Positions 15,061 to 23,656 of a DNA stretch of 31,308 nt are shown piece by piece. Each line of letters opens with the position of its first letter. Within the stretch, counting starts at the first letter, position 1. The position numbers and the translations under genes were made by a program. The stretch is from JBHJOF01 sp050330055 (GTDB lineage Bacteria > Pseudomonadota > Alphaproteobacteria > Kiloniellales > JAKSDN01), in the NCBI GenBank assembly GCA_050330055.1, contig JBHJOF010000173.1, positions 1 to 31,308 of the forward strand. The letters are read 5' to 3'. Below the pieces are notes generated by a model. That model was not told where the DNA came from and did no database searches. It worked only from the letters and a program-made list of their open reading frames with translations.

Positions 15061-15876
15061 TCAGCGTCCCTTGAGAGACGCCGGCCGCAGTCGATCGGCC
15101 GGGCTCGCTGGCTTGCGACGCAAGCGCATGGCCTCCCGGGTCCGAAAGACCTGATCGGCCGGTGGGTTTTCGCAGTAGACCGCGCGATACCACAATACCG
15201 ACAGCAGTTCCGCAATGTATTCCGGCTTGCCGGCAAATCGGCTGAGCGTCGGCTCCTGGCGCACAAAGACGTCATAGAGATATTGGAACACCATGCCTTC
15301 CAAGGCGTAGGCGACCTGGAGGCGGAGATGCTCGGATGTGTCCGCGGCCGTGGTGCGGCGCTTCAGCGAAAATGCAATCTGTCCAAGCCACTGCAGGCGC
15401 CTCTCGCGCCAGCGCAGCCTGAATTCCGGCACCTGATCTTCGAGTTGGACCAGGCACCGTATCAATCCAGAGTTCATTCGATAGGCTGCGACGAAGAACT
15501 GATTGGTCAGCAGTATGGCCTCGAAGTCGTTGCTGCCTCGAGCCACGCGCTGCGCTTGCGCGTAGAGCTCGTCGCCGAAGTCGAGCAGTACCTCCGTGGC
15601 TATGGCGCTCTTGTCGGGGAAGTAGACATAGAAGGTACCCAGCGCAACCTCTGCGTTCTGGCACACGTCCGCGACCTTTAGGTCGGGAAAGCTGCTCGCC
15701 TCCAGGGCCTTGGCTGCAGCGAGCTTAAGGCGGAAGCGCGTGCGCTCGCCCTTCGACGAGAACTCGCGTCGGTCGAGCTCCCTCTCCAAGAAGTCGGTGT
15801 AGCGCCCGATCGATCGCAGGTCGACGTCACTGCGCAGCGCCCTTTGCGACTTCGTCGTTGTCTTGTCGTTGACCAC
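15061..15876 (-). CDS. TetR/AcrR family transcriptional regulator
   Basis: The 271-residue protein carries a TetR DNA-binding domain at about residues 45-95: RFRLKLAAAKALEASSFPDL, then VADVCQNAEVALGTFYVYFP, then DKSAIATEVLL. The recognition-helix region ALGTFYVYF is close to the family consensus. The C-terminal ligand domain (about 100-245) is diverged. About 40 extra residues precede the HTH (SDVDLRSIGRYTDFLERELD), longer than usual and of unknown role. It is transcribed away from the catabolic operon and faces the palindrome at 15958-15979, so repression of that operon with a pathway CoA ester or substrate as inducer is the natural inference. Confidence 0.9.
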   Translation of the reverse strand: MVNDKTTTKSQRALRSDVDLRSIGRYTDFLERELDRREFSSKGERTRFRLKLAAAKALEASSFPDLKVADVCQNAEVALGTFYVYFPDKSAIATEVLLDFGDELYAQAQRVARGSNDFEAILLTNQFFVAAYRMNSGLIRCLVQLEDQVPEFRLRWRERRLQWLGQIAFSLKRRTTAADTSEHLRLQVAYALEGMVFQYLYDVFVRQEPTLSRFAGKPEYIAELLSVLWYRAVYCENPPADQVFRTREAMRLRRKPASPADRLRPASLKGR

Positions 15877-15957
15877 CGCAGACCTTTCGGACAGGCGCCT
15901 ACCAAATGACCCTGATCATGCCGCCTGATTCGAGCGCAGCGACAGATCACAAACTTG

Positions 15958-15989
15958 AAATTGACTTCACTTTCAATTTTAGCTAATGT
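15958..15989 (+). promoter_or_regulatory. Operon promoter with overlapping TetR-type operator
   Basis: TTGACT (15961-15966) and TAATGT (15984-15989) are spaced by 17 bases, a good sigma70 promoter for the rightward operon starting at 16086. It is overlapped by an inverted repeat with 7-base arms AAATTGA (15958-15964) and TCAATTT (15973-15979) and an 8-base spacer; TTGAAA/TTTCAA also pair in the same region. The size and placement between the -35 and -10 fit a TetR-family operator that blocks polymerase. Confidence 0.65.
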
Positions 15990-16085
15990 CGCCATGAAAG
16001 GCAACCGCTCTTTGCCCCTGAGGCTTGGGCGGAAACAAGAATGGCAGGTCCGCGTCCGATGGATGCGGCGCCACAGGGAGGCACG

Positions 16086-17249
16086 ATGCTAGACGCGGCG
16101 CTTGCGCGCACGCCTGTCTACATTGCCGGAGTAGCAGAGTCGCCGCTTGGCAAGGTAGCGGACCAGACCGAGCTCTCCATGGTCGCGCTTGCGGCACGCG
16201 AGGCCCTGGACGAGGCCGGACTCAAGCTGCGCGATGTCGACGGCATCTTCGTCAACTACATGGGCGAGGAAGGCTCGGTCCAGGTCGGCGAGTATCTCGG
16301 CATCCAGCCGCGATTCGGCGATTCGACCGATGTCGGCGGCGGCTCCTTCGAGGCCTTCATCCACCATGCCATGCTAGCGATCGCTGCCGGCCGCTGCGAG
16401 GTCGCGCTCGTTACCTATGCCTCGCGTCAGCGCAGCCGGCGCGCACGCACCCGAGAGCTGGCCCCCGACAGCTACACGCTGACCGGCCAGTTCGAGGCGC
16501 CCTACGGCCTGATGATGCCGATCAGCCACTACGCCCTGCTGGCCGCACGCCGTATGCACGAGTTCGGCATCACCGCCGAGCAGATGGCCGAAGTCGCAGT
16601 CGCGGCGCGGCGCTGGGCACAGCTCAATCCCAAGGCCTGGAGCCGCGATCCCTTGAGCGTGGAGGATGTGCTGGCCTCGCCGATGGTCAGTTCGCCCTAT
16701 CACAAGCTCGACTGCTGCTTGGTGACCGATGGGGGCGGCGCCGTGGTGGTCACCACCAAGGAACGCGCACGCGACGCGGCCAAGCGTCCGGTCCGCGTTC
16801 TCGGCGCTGGCGAAAGCCATACCCAATGGCACGTCTCGCAGGTTGCCGATATGACCGTCTCGCCGGGCGCCGTCGCCGCGCGCGAGGCCTTAGGCATGGC
16901 CGGCGTCACGGCAGCGGACGTCGACGTTCTCGAGCCCTACGATAACTTCACTGGCGCCGTGCTACAGCACCTCGAGGATCTCGGCTTTTGCGGCCGCGGC
17001 GAGGCTGGCGCCTTCGTAGAGGGCGGGCGTCTGGCACCGGGCGGCGCGTTGCCGGCCATGACCATGGGTGGCGGCCTGTCCTATTGCCATCCCGGCGCGC
17101 TCGGCATACTGCTGCTGATCGAAGCTGTGCGCCAGTTGCGCGGCGAAGCCGGCGAGCGTCAGGTCGACGGCGCCGAGATCGCGGTAGCGCACGGCATCGG
17201 CGGCCTCACGCATTCCACCTCGGCAACGGTGGTCCTGGGCCGTGACTGA
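16086..17249 (+). CDS. Thiolase-fold acyl-CoA lyase, Ltp2/DitF-like, nucleophilic Cys replaced by Ser
   Basis: The 387-residue protein belongs to the SCP-x-like branch of the thiolase superfamily. The N-terminal half has VYIAGVAESPLGKVADQTEL and DVDGIFVNY; the C-terminal half has the DVLEPYDNFTGAVL and HGIGGLTHSTSATVVLG motifs. Where thiolases carry the nucleophilic Cys this protein has DVGGGSFEAF with Ser at residue 87, so classical thiolysis is unlikely. In Ltp2-type enzymes such proteins act as retro-aldolases on beta-hydroxyacyl-CoA together with a DUF35 partner, which is exactly the next gene. The start at 16086 has a strong GGGAGG site; an upstream in-frame ATG at 16041 lacks one. It is the first gene of the operon. 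Confidence 0.85.
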   Translation: MLDAALARTPVYIAGVAESPLGKVADQTELSMVALAAREALDEAGLKLRDVDGIFVNYMGEEGSVQVGEYLGIQPRFGDSTDVGGGSFEAFIHHAMLAIAAGRCEVALVTYASRQRSRRARTRELAPDSYTLTGQFEAPYGLMMPISHYALLAARRMHEFGITAEQMAEVAVAARRWAQLNPKAWSRDPLSVEDVLASPMVSSPYHKLDCCLVTDGGGAVVVTTKERARDAAKRPVRVLGAGESHTQWHVSQVADMTVSPGAVAAREALGMAGVTAADVDVLEPYDNFTGAVLQHLEDLGFCGRGEAGAFVEGGRLAPGGALPAMTMGGGLSYCHPGALGILLLIEAVRQLRGEAGERQVDGAEIAVAHGIGGLTHSTSATVVLGRD

Positions 17250-17643
17250 GCTGCGCAATGAGCCCTACGGCGATCCGCTGTCCCAGCCCTTCTGGGCCGC
17301 GGCCGAGCGTCGTGAGCTCGTCGTACAGCGCTGCCGCGCCTGCGGCCAGCACCAGTTCTATCCCCGGCCCTTCTGCCTCGCCTGCGAGGGCGACTCTGTG
17401 GAGTGGGTGGCTGCTGCCGGGACCGGCCGTGTCTACTCGATGACCACGCTGCACGTCGCGGCCAACCCCGACTACGAACCACCCTATACGGTCGCCGTGG
17501 TCGAACTGGACGAAGGGCCGCGCCTGGTCACGCAGCTGCTTGGAAATGGTACGGCGATCGGCGACCGCGTGCGCGTCGTCTGGCGCGAGCGCAATTGTGC
17601 GCCGCCCCTGCCCTTCTTCGAGAAGCTGGAGACGGCCTCGTGA
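17242..17643 (+). CDS. DUF35 zinc-ribbon/OB-fold acyl-CoA-binding protein
   Basis: The 133-residue protein has two CxxC pairs (CRACGQHQFYPRPFCLAC), the rubredoxin-like zinc ribbon typical of DUF35, followed by an OB-fold domain (VEWVAAAGTGRVYSMTTLHV, VAVVELDEGPRLVTQL). DUF35 proteins form complexes with thiolase-like partners and are needed for acyl-CoA binding in the steroid side-chain aldolase Ltp2/ChsH2. It overlaps the thiolase-fold gene by 8 bases from a GTG start and is overlapped in turn by the SDR gene, so equimolar co-translation with the thiolase is likely. The PPYTVAVVELDEG segment is well conserved in the family. Confidence 0.9.
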   Translation: MTELRNEPYGDPLSQPFWAAAERRELVVQRCRACGQHQFYPRPFCLACEGDSVEWVAAAGTGRVYSMTTLHVAANPDYEPPYTVAVVELDEGPRLVTQLLGNGTAIGDRVRVVWRERNCAPPLPFFEKLETAS

Positions 17644-18536
17644 GCGGCCGTCTTGCAGGACGCGTTGCCATCGTGACCGGAGCCGGGCGCGGCCTCGGCC
17701 GGGCGCACGCCCTGGCGCTTGCCGCCGAGGGCGCCAGCGTCGTGGTCAACGATGTCGGCGGCGACCTGCATGGCGTCGGCAGCGACGACGCCCCGGCCCG
17801 CGGGGTCGTGCAAGAAATCGTCGGCAACGGCGGCCGGGCCATCGCCAGCGGCCATGACGTCGCCGACTGGCAGCAGGCTCAGCGGATGATCGAGCTCGCG
17901 GTCGGCGAGTTTGGCGACCTGCACGTACTGGTCAACAACGCCGGCATCCTGCGCGATCGCACGCTCGCCAACATGACCGAGGAAGAGTGGGACGCCGTCA
18001 TCCGCGTTCACCTCAAGGGGCACGCCGCGCCGACGCGCCACGCCATAGCCCATTGGCGCGCACGGGCCAAAGGCGGCGCGCGGGTCGCAGCCTCTGTCAT
18101 TCACACGACTTCGCTCGCCGGCCTGGTCGGCAACTTCGGCCAGGCCAACTACGCCGCCGCCAAGCTCGGTATCATCGGCCTGTCTCGTGTCGTCGCCCTG
18201 GAGGGCGCCAAGTACGGCGTACGCTCCAACGCGGTGTCGCCCTCGGCAAGGACACGCATCGAAAGCAGCCTGCAGCCGCCACAGCCCGGGAGCTTCGACG
18301 TCTTTGATCCGGCCAACGTCTCGCCCCTGATCGTGTGGCTCGCTGCGGCCGACTGCTCGGCCAACAACCAGGTCTTCCAGGCATACGGCAACCGCATCGA
18401 GGTGATCGCGCAGACGGCGGTCGCTTTCGACCTGCGCCCCGACGGCCGCTGGACGCTCGACGCCCTCGACCGCGCGCTCGACGGCCAGCTGAAGCTGCCG
18501 CCCGGCCTCGGCACTTTCGTTGAAGGCCTGGACTAG
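17640..18536 (+). CDS. SDR-family 3-hydroxyacyl-CoA dehydrogenase (MFE-2-like)
   Basis: This 298-residue NAD(P)-dependent dehydrogenase has a Rossmann motif TGAGRGLG at residues 13-20, NNAG at 99-102, and catalytic S158, Y171 and K175 (NYAAAK). The sequence VVVNDVGGDLHG and GLVGNFGQANYAAAKLGIIG, and the long C-terminal part rather than a 250-residue stop, match the dehydrogenase domain of peroxisomal multifunctional enzyme 2, which oxidises (3R)-hydroxyacyl-CoA. That fits the downstream double-hotdog hydratase. The GTG start overlaps the DUF35 stop (GTGA). Confidence 0.9.
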   Translation: MSGRLAGRVAIVTGAGRGLGRAHALALAAEGASVVVNDVGGDLHGVGSDDAPARGVVQEIVGNGGRAIASGHDVADWQQAQRMIELAVGEFGDLHVLVNNAGILRDRTLANMTEEEWDAVIRVHLKGHAAPTRHAIAHWRARAKGGARVAASVIHTTSLAGLVGNFGQANYAAAKLGIIGLSRVVALEGAKYGVRSNAVSPSARTRIESSLQPPQPGSFDVFDPANVSPLIVWLAAADCSANNQVFQAYGNRIEVIAQTAVAFDLRPDGRWTLDALDRALDGQLKLPPGLGTFVEGLD

Positions 18537-18553
18537 TCCGAGAGGTCGTGGTC

Positions 18554-19399
18554 ATGAGCTTCGATATGACGCAGATTGGCCGGACGATCGAGACCGCAGA
18601 GTTTCGCGTCAACTCCCTGCGCCTGGCGCAGTTCGCCGCTGCCATCGACGACGAGTCCCCCCGACACCTAGAGGGCGAGGTGGCGACGCCGCTGTTCGCC
18701 AACGTTCCACCCATGCAGGCCATGCTCGAGGCGCTGCGCTGCGTGACCGGCGATTTCGCGCTGCACGGCCAGCACGACTTCCACTTCTACCGGCCGATCG
18801 TGCCGGGGATGCGGCTTTTCTCGCGGGCCAGGGTGCAGGGACTGCAGCCCTCGCCGAGCGGCGTCTCCATCGTCATTCGCCTGGAGACGCGCGACGCCGA
18901 CAAGGGCCTGGTCAACGAGCAGTTCTTCACCGCTTTCGTCGTTGGCGCCAAGCTCGAGCAGGCGGCTGGCGAAGCGGCTCCCGCCCATCGGCTGCCCGAC
19001 GAGGTGGTCGCCACGACGCCATTGGCTCGCGCCATCTACGCCCTGCAGCCGGACCAGACGCGACGCTACGCCGACGCGGCGCGCGATTACTCCGACTACA
19101 CGCTCGACCTGGACGCGGCCCGCGCCAAGGGCTTCGACGCGATCCTGGTACACGGCATGCTGACCATGGCCTTCGCCAGCCGCGCCGTCGTCGCCGAAGC
19201 CTGCGGTGCCGACTCGACCAACCTCAAGCGGCTGGCCGGGCGCTTCTCCAAGCCGGTCTTCCTGCTTCCCGGCCAGGCGATCAGCACGACCTTGTGGCAA
19301 CTCGGCAGGCGCGACGGCCGTCGCCTGGTCGGCTATCAGGCGGAGAACGCGGCTGGCGATATCGTCATCAAGCATGGCCTGGCGGAGATTACGGCATGA
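18554..19399 (+). CDS. Double-hotdog MaoC family enoyl-CoA hydratase-like protein
   Basis: The 281-residue protein has two hotdog repeats, as in hydratase 2 (MFE-2/MaoC). The N-terminal half carries D33-E-S-P-R-H38, which fits the Asp-x4-His hydratase signature. In the C-terminal half the equivalent region reads SDYTLDLD (180-187) followed by AKGFDAILVHGML, so the catalytic His position is Asp185. This is the reverse of most double-hotdog hydratases, where the C-terminal repeat is active. (R)-specific hydration of an enoyl-CoA is the likely role, coupled with the upstream SDR. The start at 18554 is chosen for GAGAGG 8 bases upstream; a GTG two codons earlier is possible. Confidence 0.8.
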   Translation: MSFDMTQIGRTIETAEFRVNSLRLAQFAAAIDDESPRHLEGEVATPLFANVPPMQAMLEALRCVTGDFALHGQHDFHFYRPIVPGMRLFSRARVQGLQPSPSGVSIVIRLETRDADKGLVNEQFFTAFVVGAKLEQAAGEAAPAHRLPDEVVATTPLARAIYALQPDQTRRYADAARDYSDYTLDLDAARAKGFDAILVHGMLTMAFASRAVVAEACGADSTNLKRLAGRFSKPVFLLPGQAISTTLWQLGRRDGRRLVGYQAENAAGDIVIKHGLAEITA

Positions 19400-21027
19400 A
19401 CATGCCAGCCATGCAGACCGCCGCAACCCATGGCGACGTCGGCGCCCCGTGGAGCGTCATCCGGCAGCAGACCGTGATCGAGATCGTGGCGCAGGGCTGC
19501 GCCGAGGATCCCGAACGGCCGGCCATCATCGTCGAGGACGGACTGGTCTTGAGCCGGCGCGAGCTGCGCGACCGCTGCGAGCGCTTCGCTGGTTTCCTGC
19601 GCGGCCGAGTGCGACCCGGAGAGCGCGCGGTGGTCATGCTCGACAATCGAATCGAGTTCATGATCGCGCTGTTCGGCCTGATCGCCAATCGCGCCACGCT
19701 GGTCTCTATCGCCCCGACCGCGCAGCAGCACGATGCCGGCCACATCCTGCGCGATTCCGAGCCGGTGCTGGCCATCGTCGGGGCACCGCAGCAGGAGGTC
19801 ATCGAACAGCTCCGCCCAGACTGCCCGAGCCTCAAGGAGATCCTCGTCGTCGATGGCGAGGAGCCCGACGGCCTCGGCCGCTTCGAGCGCAACGCCGTTC
19901 GCCTCGATCTCGATGGCGCGGACTGTCAACGCGACGACATCGTCACGGTCTTCTACACCTCGGGCACGACCGGGGCGCCCAAGGGCTGCATGCTCGATCA
20001 CGGCTGGTGGCTGCGCGTGCTCGATGCAGACCAACGCCTGTTCCCGCGCAGCTGGCAGGACCGGCAGCTCTGCTGCCTGCCCTTCTACTACGCCGACCCG
20101 GCGATCCAGCTGCTGACCTCGCTGTCGACACGCGGCACCATGATCGCCATGCGCCGCTTCAGTGTGTCGCGCTTCTGGGACGTGGTGCGCAACTACGACG
20201 CCACCGAGGTGCTGTCGATCGCCTCGATCCCGGCACTCCTGCTGAAGGGTGAGCCGGGGCCGCGCGAAAGGGACCACCGTATCCGGCTGGCGATTCACGC
20301 CGGTCTGCCCAAGCAGCTGCACGCGCAGATGGTCGAGCGCTTCGGCTTCCATTGGCTCGACAACTACGGCAGCACCGAGGGTGGCATCATGGCGCGCGTT
20401 CCCTTGTCGTTGGCCGACGAGTTGGTCGGCGCGGGCTCGATCGGTGTCGAGGCACCCGAGGTCGAGATCCGCGTGGCCGACGACGACGACAAGGATGTGC
20501 CGGCAGGCGCCATCGGCGAAGCTCTGATCCGCGGACCCGACCTGTTCCGCGGCTACCTCAACCGGCCCGAGGTGACCGCCGAGGCGATGCGCGACGGCTG
20601 GTACCACAGCGGCGATCTGGTGCGGCGCGACGAGCGCGGCTTGCTCTATTTTGTCGGCCGTAAGAAGGACATGATCCGGCGCAGCGGCGAGAACATTTCC
20701 GCTGCCGAGGTCGAGGCAGTGATCCGCTCGCACCCCAAGGTGCTTGAGGTCGCGGTCATCCCGGTGCCCGACGAGATGCGCGGCGAGGAGGTCAAGGCCT
20801 ACATCCTGCCGAAGGAGGGCGGGTCGGCTGCGACCCTGCCACCCGACGAGATCATCGCCTTCTGCGCCGAGCGCCTGGCCGCCTACAAGGTGCCGCGCTA
20901 CCTCGAATACCGTACGGAAGAGTTCGAACGCACGCCCTCGATGCGCGTGCAGAAGCAGGCGCTCCTGAAGGAGCGCGACGATTTGATCGCCGGCTGCTGG
21001 GACCGCGAAAGCGGCAGGTTCCGCTGA
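19396..21027 (+). CDS. Acyl-CoA synthetase (CaiC-like, ANL superfamily)
   Basis: This 543-residue adenylate-forming ligase activates a carboxylate with ATP and CoA. The P-loop YTSGTTGAPKG spans residues 187-197. Next come DNYGSTEGG (A5), YHSGDLVRRDERG (A7/A8) and GRKKDMIRRSGENISAAEVE, with the C-terminal lysine region near PSMRVQKQALL. The layout and SRFWDVVRNYDATEVLSIAS segment resemble crotonobetaine/carnitine-CoA ligases, suggesting a small polar or zwitterionic acid rather than a long-chain fatty acid; this is inference. The ATG overlaps the hydratase stop (ATGA). It is likely to supply the CoA ester used by the rest of the operon. Confidence 0.92.
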   Translation: MNMPAMQTAATHGDVGAPWSVIRQQTVIEIVAQGCAEDPERPAIIVEDGLVLSRRELRDRCERFAGFLRGRVRPGERAVVMLDNRIEFMIALFGLIANRATLVSIAPTAQQHDAGHILRDSEPVLAIVGAPQQEVIEQLRPDCPSLKEILVVDGEEPDGLGRFERNAVRLDLDGADCQRDDIVTVFYTSGTTGAPKGCMLDHGWWLRVLDADQRLFPRSWQDRQLCCLPFYYADPAIQLLTSLSTRGTMIAMRRFSVSRFWDVVRNYDATEVLSIASIPALLLKGEPGPRERDHRIRLAIHAGLPKQLHAQMVERFGFHWLDNYGSTEGGIMARVPLSLADELVGAGSIGVEAPEVEIRVADDDDKDVPAGAIGEALIRGPDLFRGYLNRPEVTAEAMRDGWYHSGDLVRRDERGLLYFVGRKKDMIRRSGENISAAEVEAVIRSHPKVLEVAVIPVPDEMRGEEVKAYILPKEGGSAATLPPDEIIAFCAERLAAYKVPRYLEYRTEEFERTPSMRVQKQALLKERDDLIAGCWDRESGRFR

Positions 21028-22529
21028 TGGCACGCGAGGACGGCCGCGAAACCGCCGTCCGGGAGACTGGCATGAAGCAGCGCACGGCAGGTGACGCGGC
21101 CTCTGCAACACTCGCCGGGATCGCGGAGGCGGGACCGCGTGCCTGCGACCTGCTGATTCGCAACGGCTATCTGCTGACCCTTGACGATGAGCGACGGGTC
21201 TTCCCCGACGGAGCCGTTGCCATCGGCGGCACCCGTATCCTCGCGATCGGCCCGACGCGCGAGATCGAGTCGCTATATCGGCCGCGGCAGGTGATCGACG
21301 CCGCCGGCGCGGCGGTGCATCCCGGCTTTATCGACGGCCATTATCACGCCACTCTGCACCTCACGCGCGGCGCCATCAGCGACCGGCCTGCCGCGCCCGA
21401 CAGCGACTCCCACGCGCCCAATCCCTACGTCGCCTGGCTCAACGCGCTGGACGACGAGGACGAGTACGCCAGCGCCCTCATGGCTTGCGTCGAGATGGCG
21501 CGCAACGGTTTTACCGGCTTTGTCGAGGTCGGCACCGCCTTCGAGCCGGACTGTGTCGCGCAAGCCGCCGAAGACGTGGGCCTCCGCGCTTCGCTGGGTG
21601 ACCCCTTCGTCTGGGATCGGGTCGACTGCGAGCAGATGGCGGCACAAATCCCGCGCGCCCCGGCCAAGCGGGCACGCGCCGAGCGCGTGCTCGGGCAGCA
21701 GCTCAAGCGCAACGCCGATCCCGACGCGTTGGTGCGCGGCCACGTCGCGCTCTACGGCATAGGCACGGCCTCCGATGAACTGATCCTTAGTGCCAAGGCG
21801 CTGGCCGATGCGAACGGCGTGATGCTGACCCTGCATCAGAACTTCACCAAGGAGGACGCCGATTTCGACCGTGCCCGCTTCGGCCGCGACCCGCTGGTGC
21901 ACTTCGCCGAGATCGGCGCGCTGGGCCCCAACGCTTGCTTCACCCACATGAACGTGCTGAGCCCCGCCGAGATCGACGCGGTAGCCCAGTCCGGCCTCTC
22001 GGTCGTCTGGCACCCGGGCAACTACATGTTCTACGGGATCGCCCGCCAGCAGCTGAGCCCCATGCCGGAGCTGCACCGCCGCGGCACCAGCCTTGCCTTC
22101 GGCGCCGACGTGGCCAAGCTCTGGGCCTTCGGCGAACTCGGATTCATCGGCTACCTGGTGGCGCGCGAGGTGGGCGCATTCCTGTCCTGCGAATCGATTC
22201 TGGAGATCTCCACCCTGGGCGGCGCGCGGGCCATTGGCCTGCAGCACGAGCTGGGTGCGCTGGAACCCGGCAAGCGCGCCGACCTGGTGATTCGCAGCAA
22301 CGAGCTGCCCGACGCTCAGCCCAATCTCGACGTGGTGCTCCAACTCGTCATGATCAGCCGTACAAAGTCGGTCGACACGGTGATCGTCGGCGGCGAGATC
22401 GTCGTGCGCAAGGGCCGCCTGACGCAGCTCGACGAGGCGGCGGTCTATGCCCGGGCGCGCGCTTCGGCCGCGCGCATGGCTCAGCGATGCAATCTGCCGC
22501 TGGGCGGCCCCTGGCCCCGGAGCTTGTGA
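21027..22529 (+). CDS. Amidohydrolase-superfamily metal hydrolase (ATZ/TRZ-like)
   Basis: The 500-residue protein has a TIM-barrel amidohydrolase layout. DLLIRNGYLLTLDDERRVFP starts the beta-sandwich; HPGFIDGHYHAT has metal ligands H105 and H107; further candidate ligands are H270 (LTLHQNF), H307 (FTHMNVL) and D361 (FGADVAKLW). The C-terminal ALGLEPGK-like segment reads GALEPGKRADLVI. This matches the subtype I/III chlorohydrolase, cytosine and guanine deaminase group with one catalytic metal. It should hydrolyse a C-N (or C-Cl) bond of the pathway substrate. The start at 21027 gives TGATG coupling; an ATG at 21072 with GGGAG upstream is an alternative and would remove 15 charged residues. 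Confidence 0.9.
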   Translation: MAREDGRETAVRETGMKQRTAGDAASATLAGIAEAGPRACDLLIRNGYLLTLDDERRVFPDGAVAIGGTRILAIGPTREIESLYRPRQVIDAAGAAVHPGFIDGHYHATLHLTRGAISDRPAAPDSDSHAPNPYVAWLNALDDEDEYASALMACVEMARNGFTGFVEVGTAFEPDCVAQAAEDVGLRASLGDPFVWDRVDCEQMAAQIPRAPAKRARAERVLGQQLKRNADPDALVRGHVALYGIGTASDELILSAKALADANGVMLTLHQNFTKEDADFDRARFGRDPLVHFAEIGALGPNACFTHMNVLSPAEIDAVAQSGLSVVWHPGNYMFYGIARQQLSPMPELHRRGTSLAFGADVAKLWAFGELGFIGYLVAREVGAFLSCESILEISTLGGARAIGLQHELGALEPGKRADLVIRSNELPDAQPNLDVVLQLVMISRTKSVDTVIVGGEIVVRKGRLTQLDEAAVYARARASAARMAQRCNLPLGGPWPRSL

Positions 22530-23593
22530 TGACGACGGTCGAGCTTGAAAGCGTCAGCAAGACCTTCGGGCCCGTCGTGGCGGTGAGCGAGGTTTCGCTG
22601 CGAGTCGAACAGGGTGAGTTCGCCACCATCTTAGGGCCGAGCGGCTCCGGCAAGACCACCATGCTGTCGCTGATCGCCGGGATCATGACGCCGACCGCCG
22701 GACGCATTCGCATAGGCACGCGCGACGTCACCCATACGCCGGCGGCGCAGCGCAAAGTCGGCCTCGTCTTCCAGAGCTACGCCCTGTTCCCGCACATGTC
22801 GGTCTTCGACAACGTCGCCTTCCCCTTGAGCATCCGCGGCATAGCGCGCAGCGAGATCGGCCGCCGCGTCGAGCAGGCGTTGCAATTCGTCCAACTCGGC
22901 GGCTATGGCGCGCGCAGGCCGAGCCAGCTGTCCGGCGGACAGCAGCAGCGCGTGGCGCTCGCACGCGCCATCGTCTTCGAGCCCGACATACTTCTGCTTG
23001 ACGAACCTCTGGCCGCGCTCGATCGTAAGTTGCGGGAGGAGGTCCGCCTCGAGATTCGTCGACTGCAGCGCTCCCTCGGCATCACCACCATTCTGGTGAC
23101 GCACGATCAGGACGAGGCGCTGTCCTTGTCCGACCGCATCGTACTGCTGGACGGCGGCGAGGTGCAGCAGATCGATACGCCGGCCGGCGCCTATCACAGG
23201 CCGCGCAATCGCTTCGTCGCGGACTTTCTCGGTGTCGCCAACTTTCTCGACGGGACGCTCGAGGACACGGGCGGCAGCTTCCATATCCGGCTTGACGGCG
23301 GCGAGACCATACCCTGCGGCCCGCCGCAGGCCGCCGAGACACGCCAGGTATGTGGCGTACTGCGGCCTGAGCAACTGGTGCTGCGCAACGGCACTGCACC
23401 ACAGGGCCTGCTGAAGGCCAAGGTCGCCGAGGCGATCTTCTTCGGCGATTCGGTGCGCTACATCGTCGCGCTCGAGAGCGGGCGCACCCTGATCGTCGAC
23501 AGCAGCGAAACGCGCAACAGCCATGCGGAGGGCGCCGTCGTGTCATTGTCGTGGAGCCCGGAGAGCGTCTGGCTGCTGCCGCGCGATGTGTGA
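22529..23593 (+). CDS. ABC transporter ATP-binding protein (PotA-like)
   Basis: The 354-residue ATPase has Walker A GPSGSGKTT (36-44), Q-loop FQSYALFPHMSVFDNVAFPL, signature LSGGQQQRVALARA, Walker B ILLLDEP and switch His in VTHDQDEA. The C-terminal TOBE-type regulatory domain (from about 240) includes VCGVLRPEQLVLR. The HMSVFDNVAFPL and TPAGAYHRPRNRFVADFLG segments are typical of spermidine/putrescine-type (PotA) importers. It energises the two permeases at 24798-26485. The ATG overlaps the amidohydrolase stop by one base. Confidence 0.93.
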   Translation: MTTVELESVSKTFGPVVAVSEVSLRVEQGEFATILGPSGSGKTTMLSLIAGIMTPTAGRIRIGTRDVTHTPAAQRKVGLVFQSYALFPHMSVFDNVAFPLSIRGIARSEIGRRVEQALQFVQLGGYGARRPSQLSGGQQQRVALARAIVFEPDILLLDEPLAALDRKLREEVRLEIRRLQRSLGITTILVTHDQDEALSLSDRIVLLDGGEVQQIDTPAGAYHRPRNRFVADFLGVANFLDGTLEDTGGSFHIRLDGGETIPCGPPQAAETRQVCGVLRPEQLVLRNGTAPQGLLKAKVAEAIFFGDSVRYIVALESGRTLIVDSSETRNSHAEGAVVSLSWSPESVWLLPRDV

Positions 23594-23656
23594 ACGAGTG
23601 AGCAGGTGAGAAGAAGGAAGCCCCGTTGAAGGGTAACAACTGAAGCAAGGGAGACG

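Noticed and set aside
15971..15976. A divergent -35 for the TetR gene on the minus strand (TTGAAA)
   Set aside because: No acceptable -10 lies 16-18 bases downstream on that strand, so I did not list it.
18520..19395. N-terminal extension of the ligase frame overlapping the hydratase
   Set aside because: The ligase start at 19396 gives the family length and an ATGA coupling; the upstream part is out-of-frame hydratase DNA.
19336..21111. Long minus-strand open frame opposite the acyl-CoA ligase
   Set aside because: The plus-strand ligase has all motifs; this frame has no recognisable domain.
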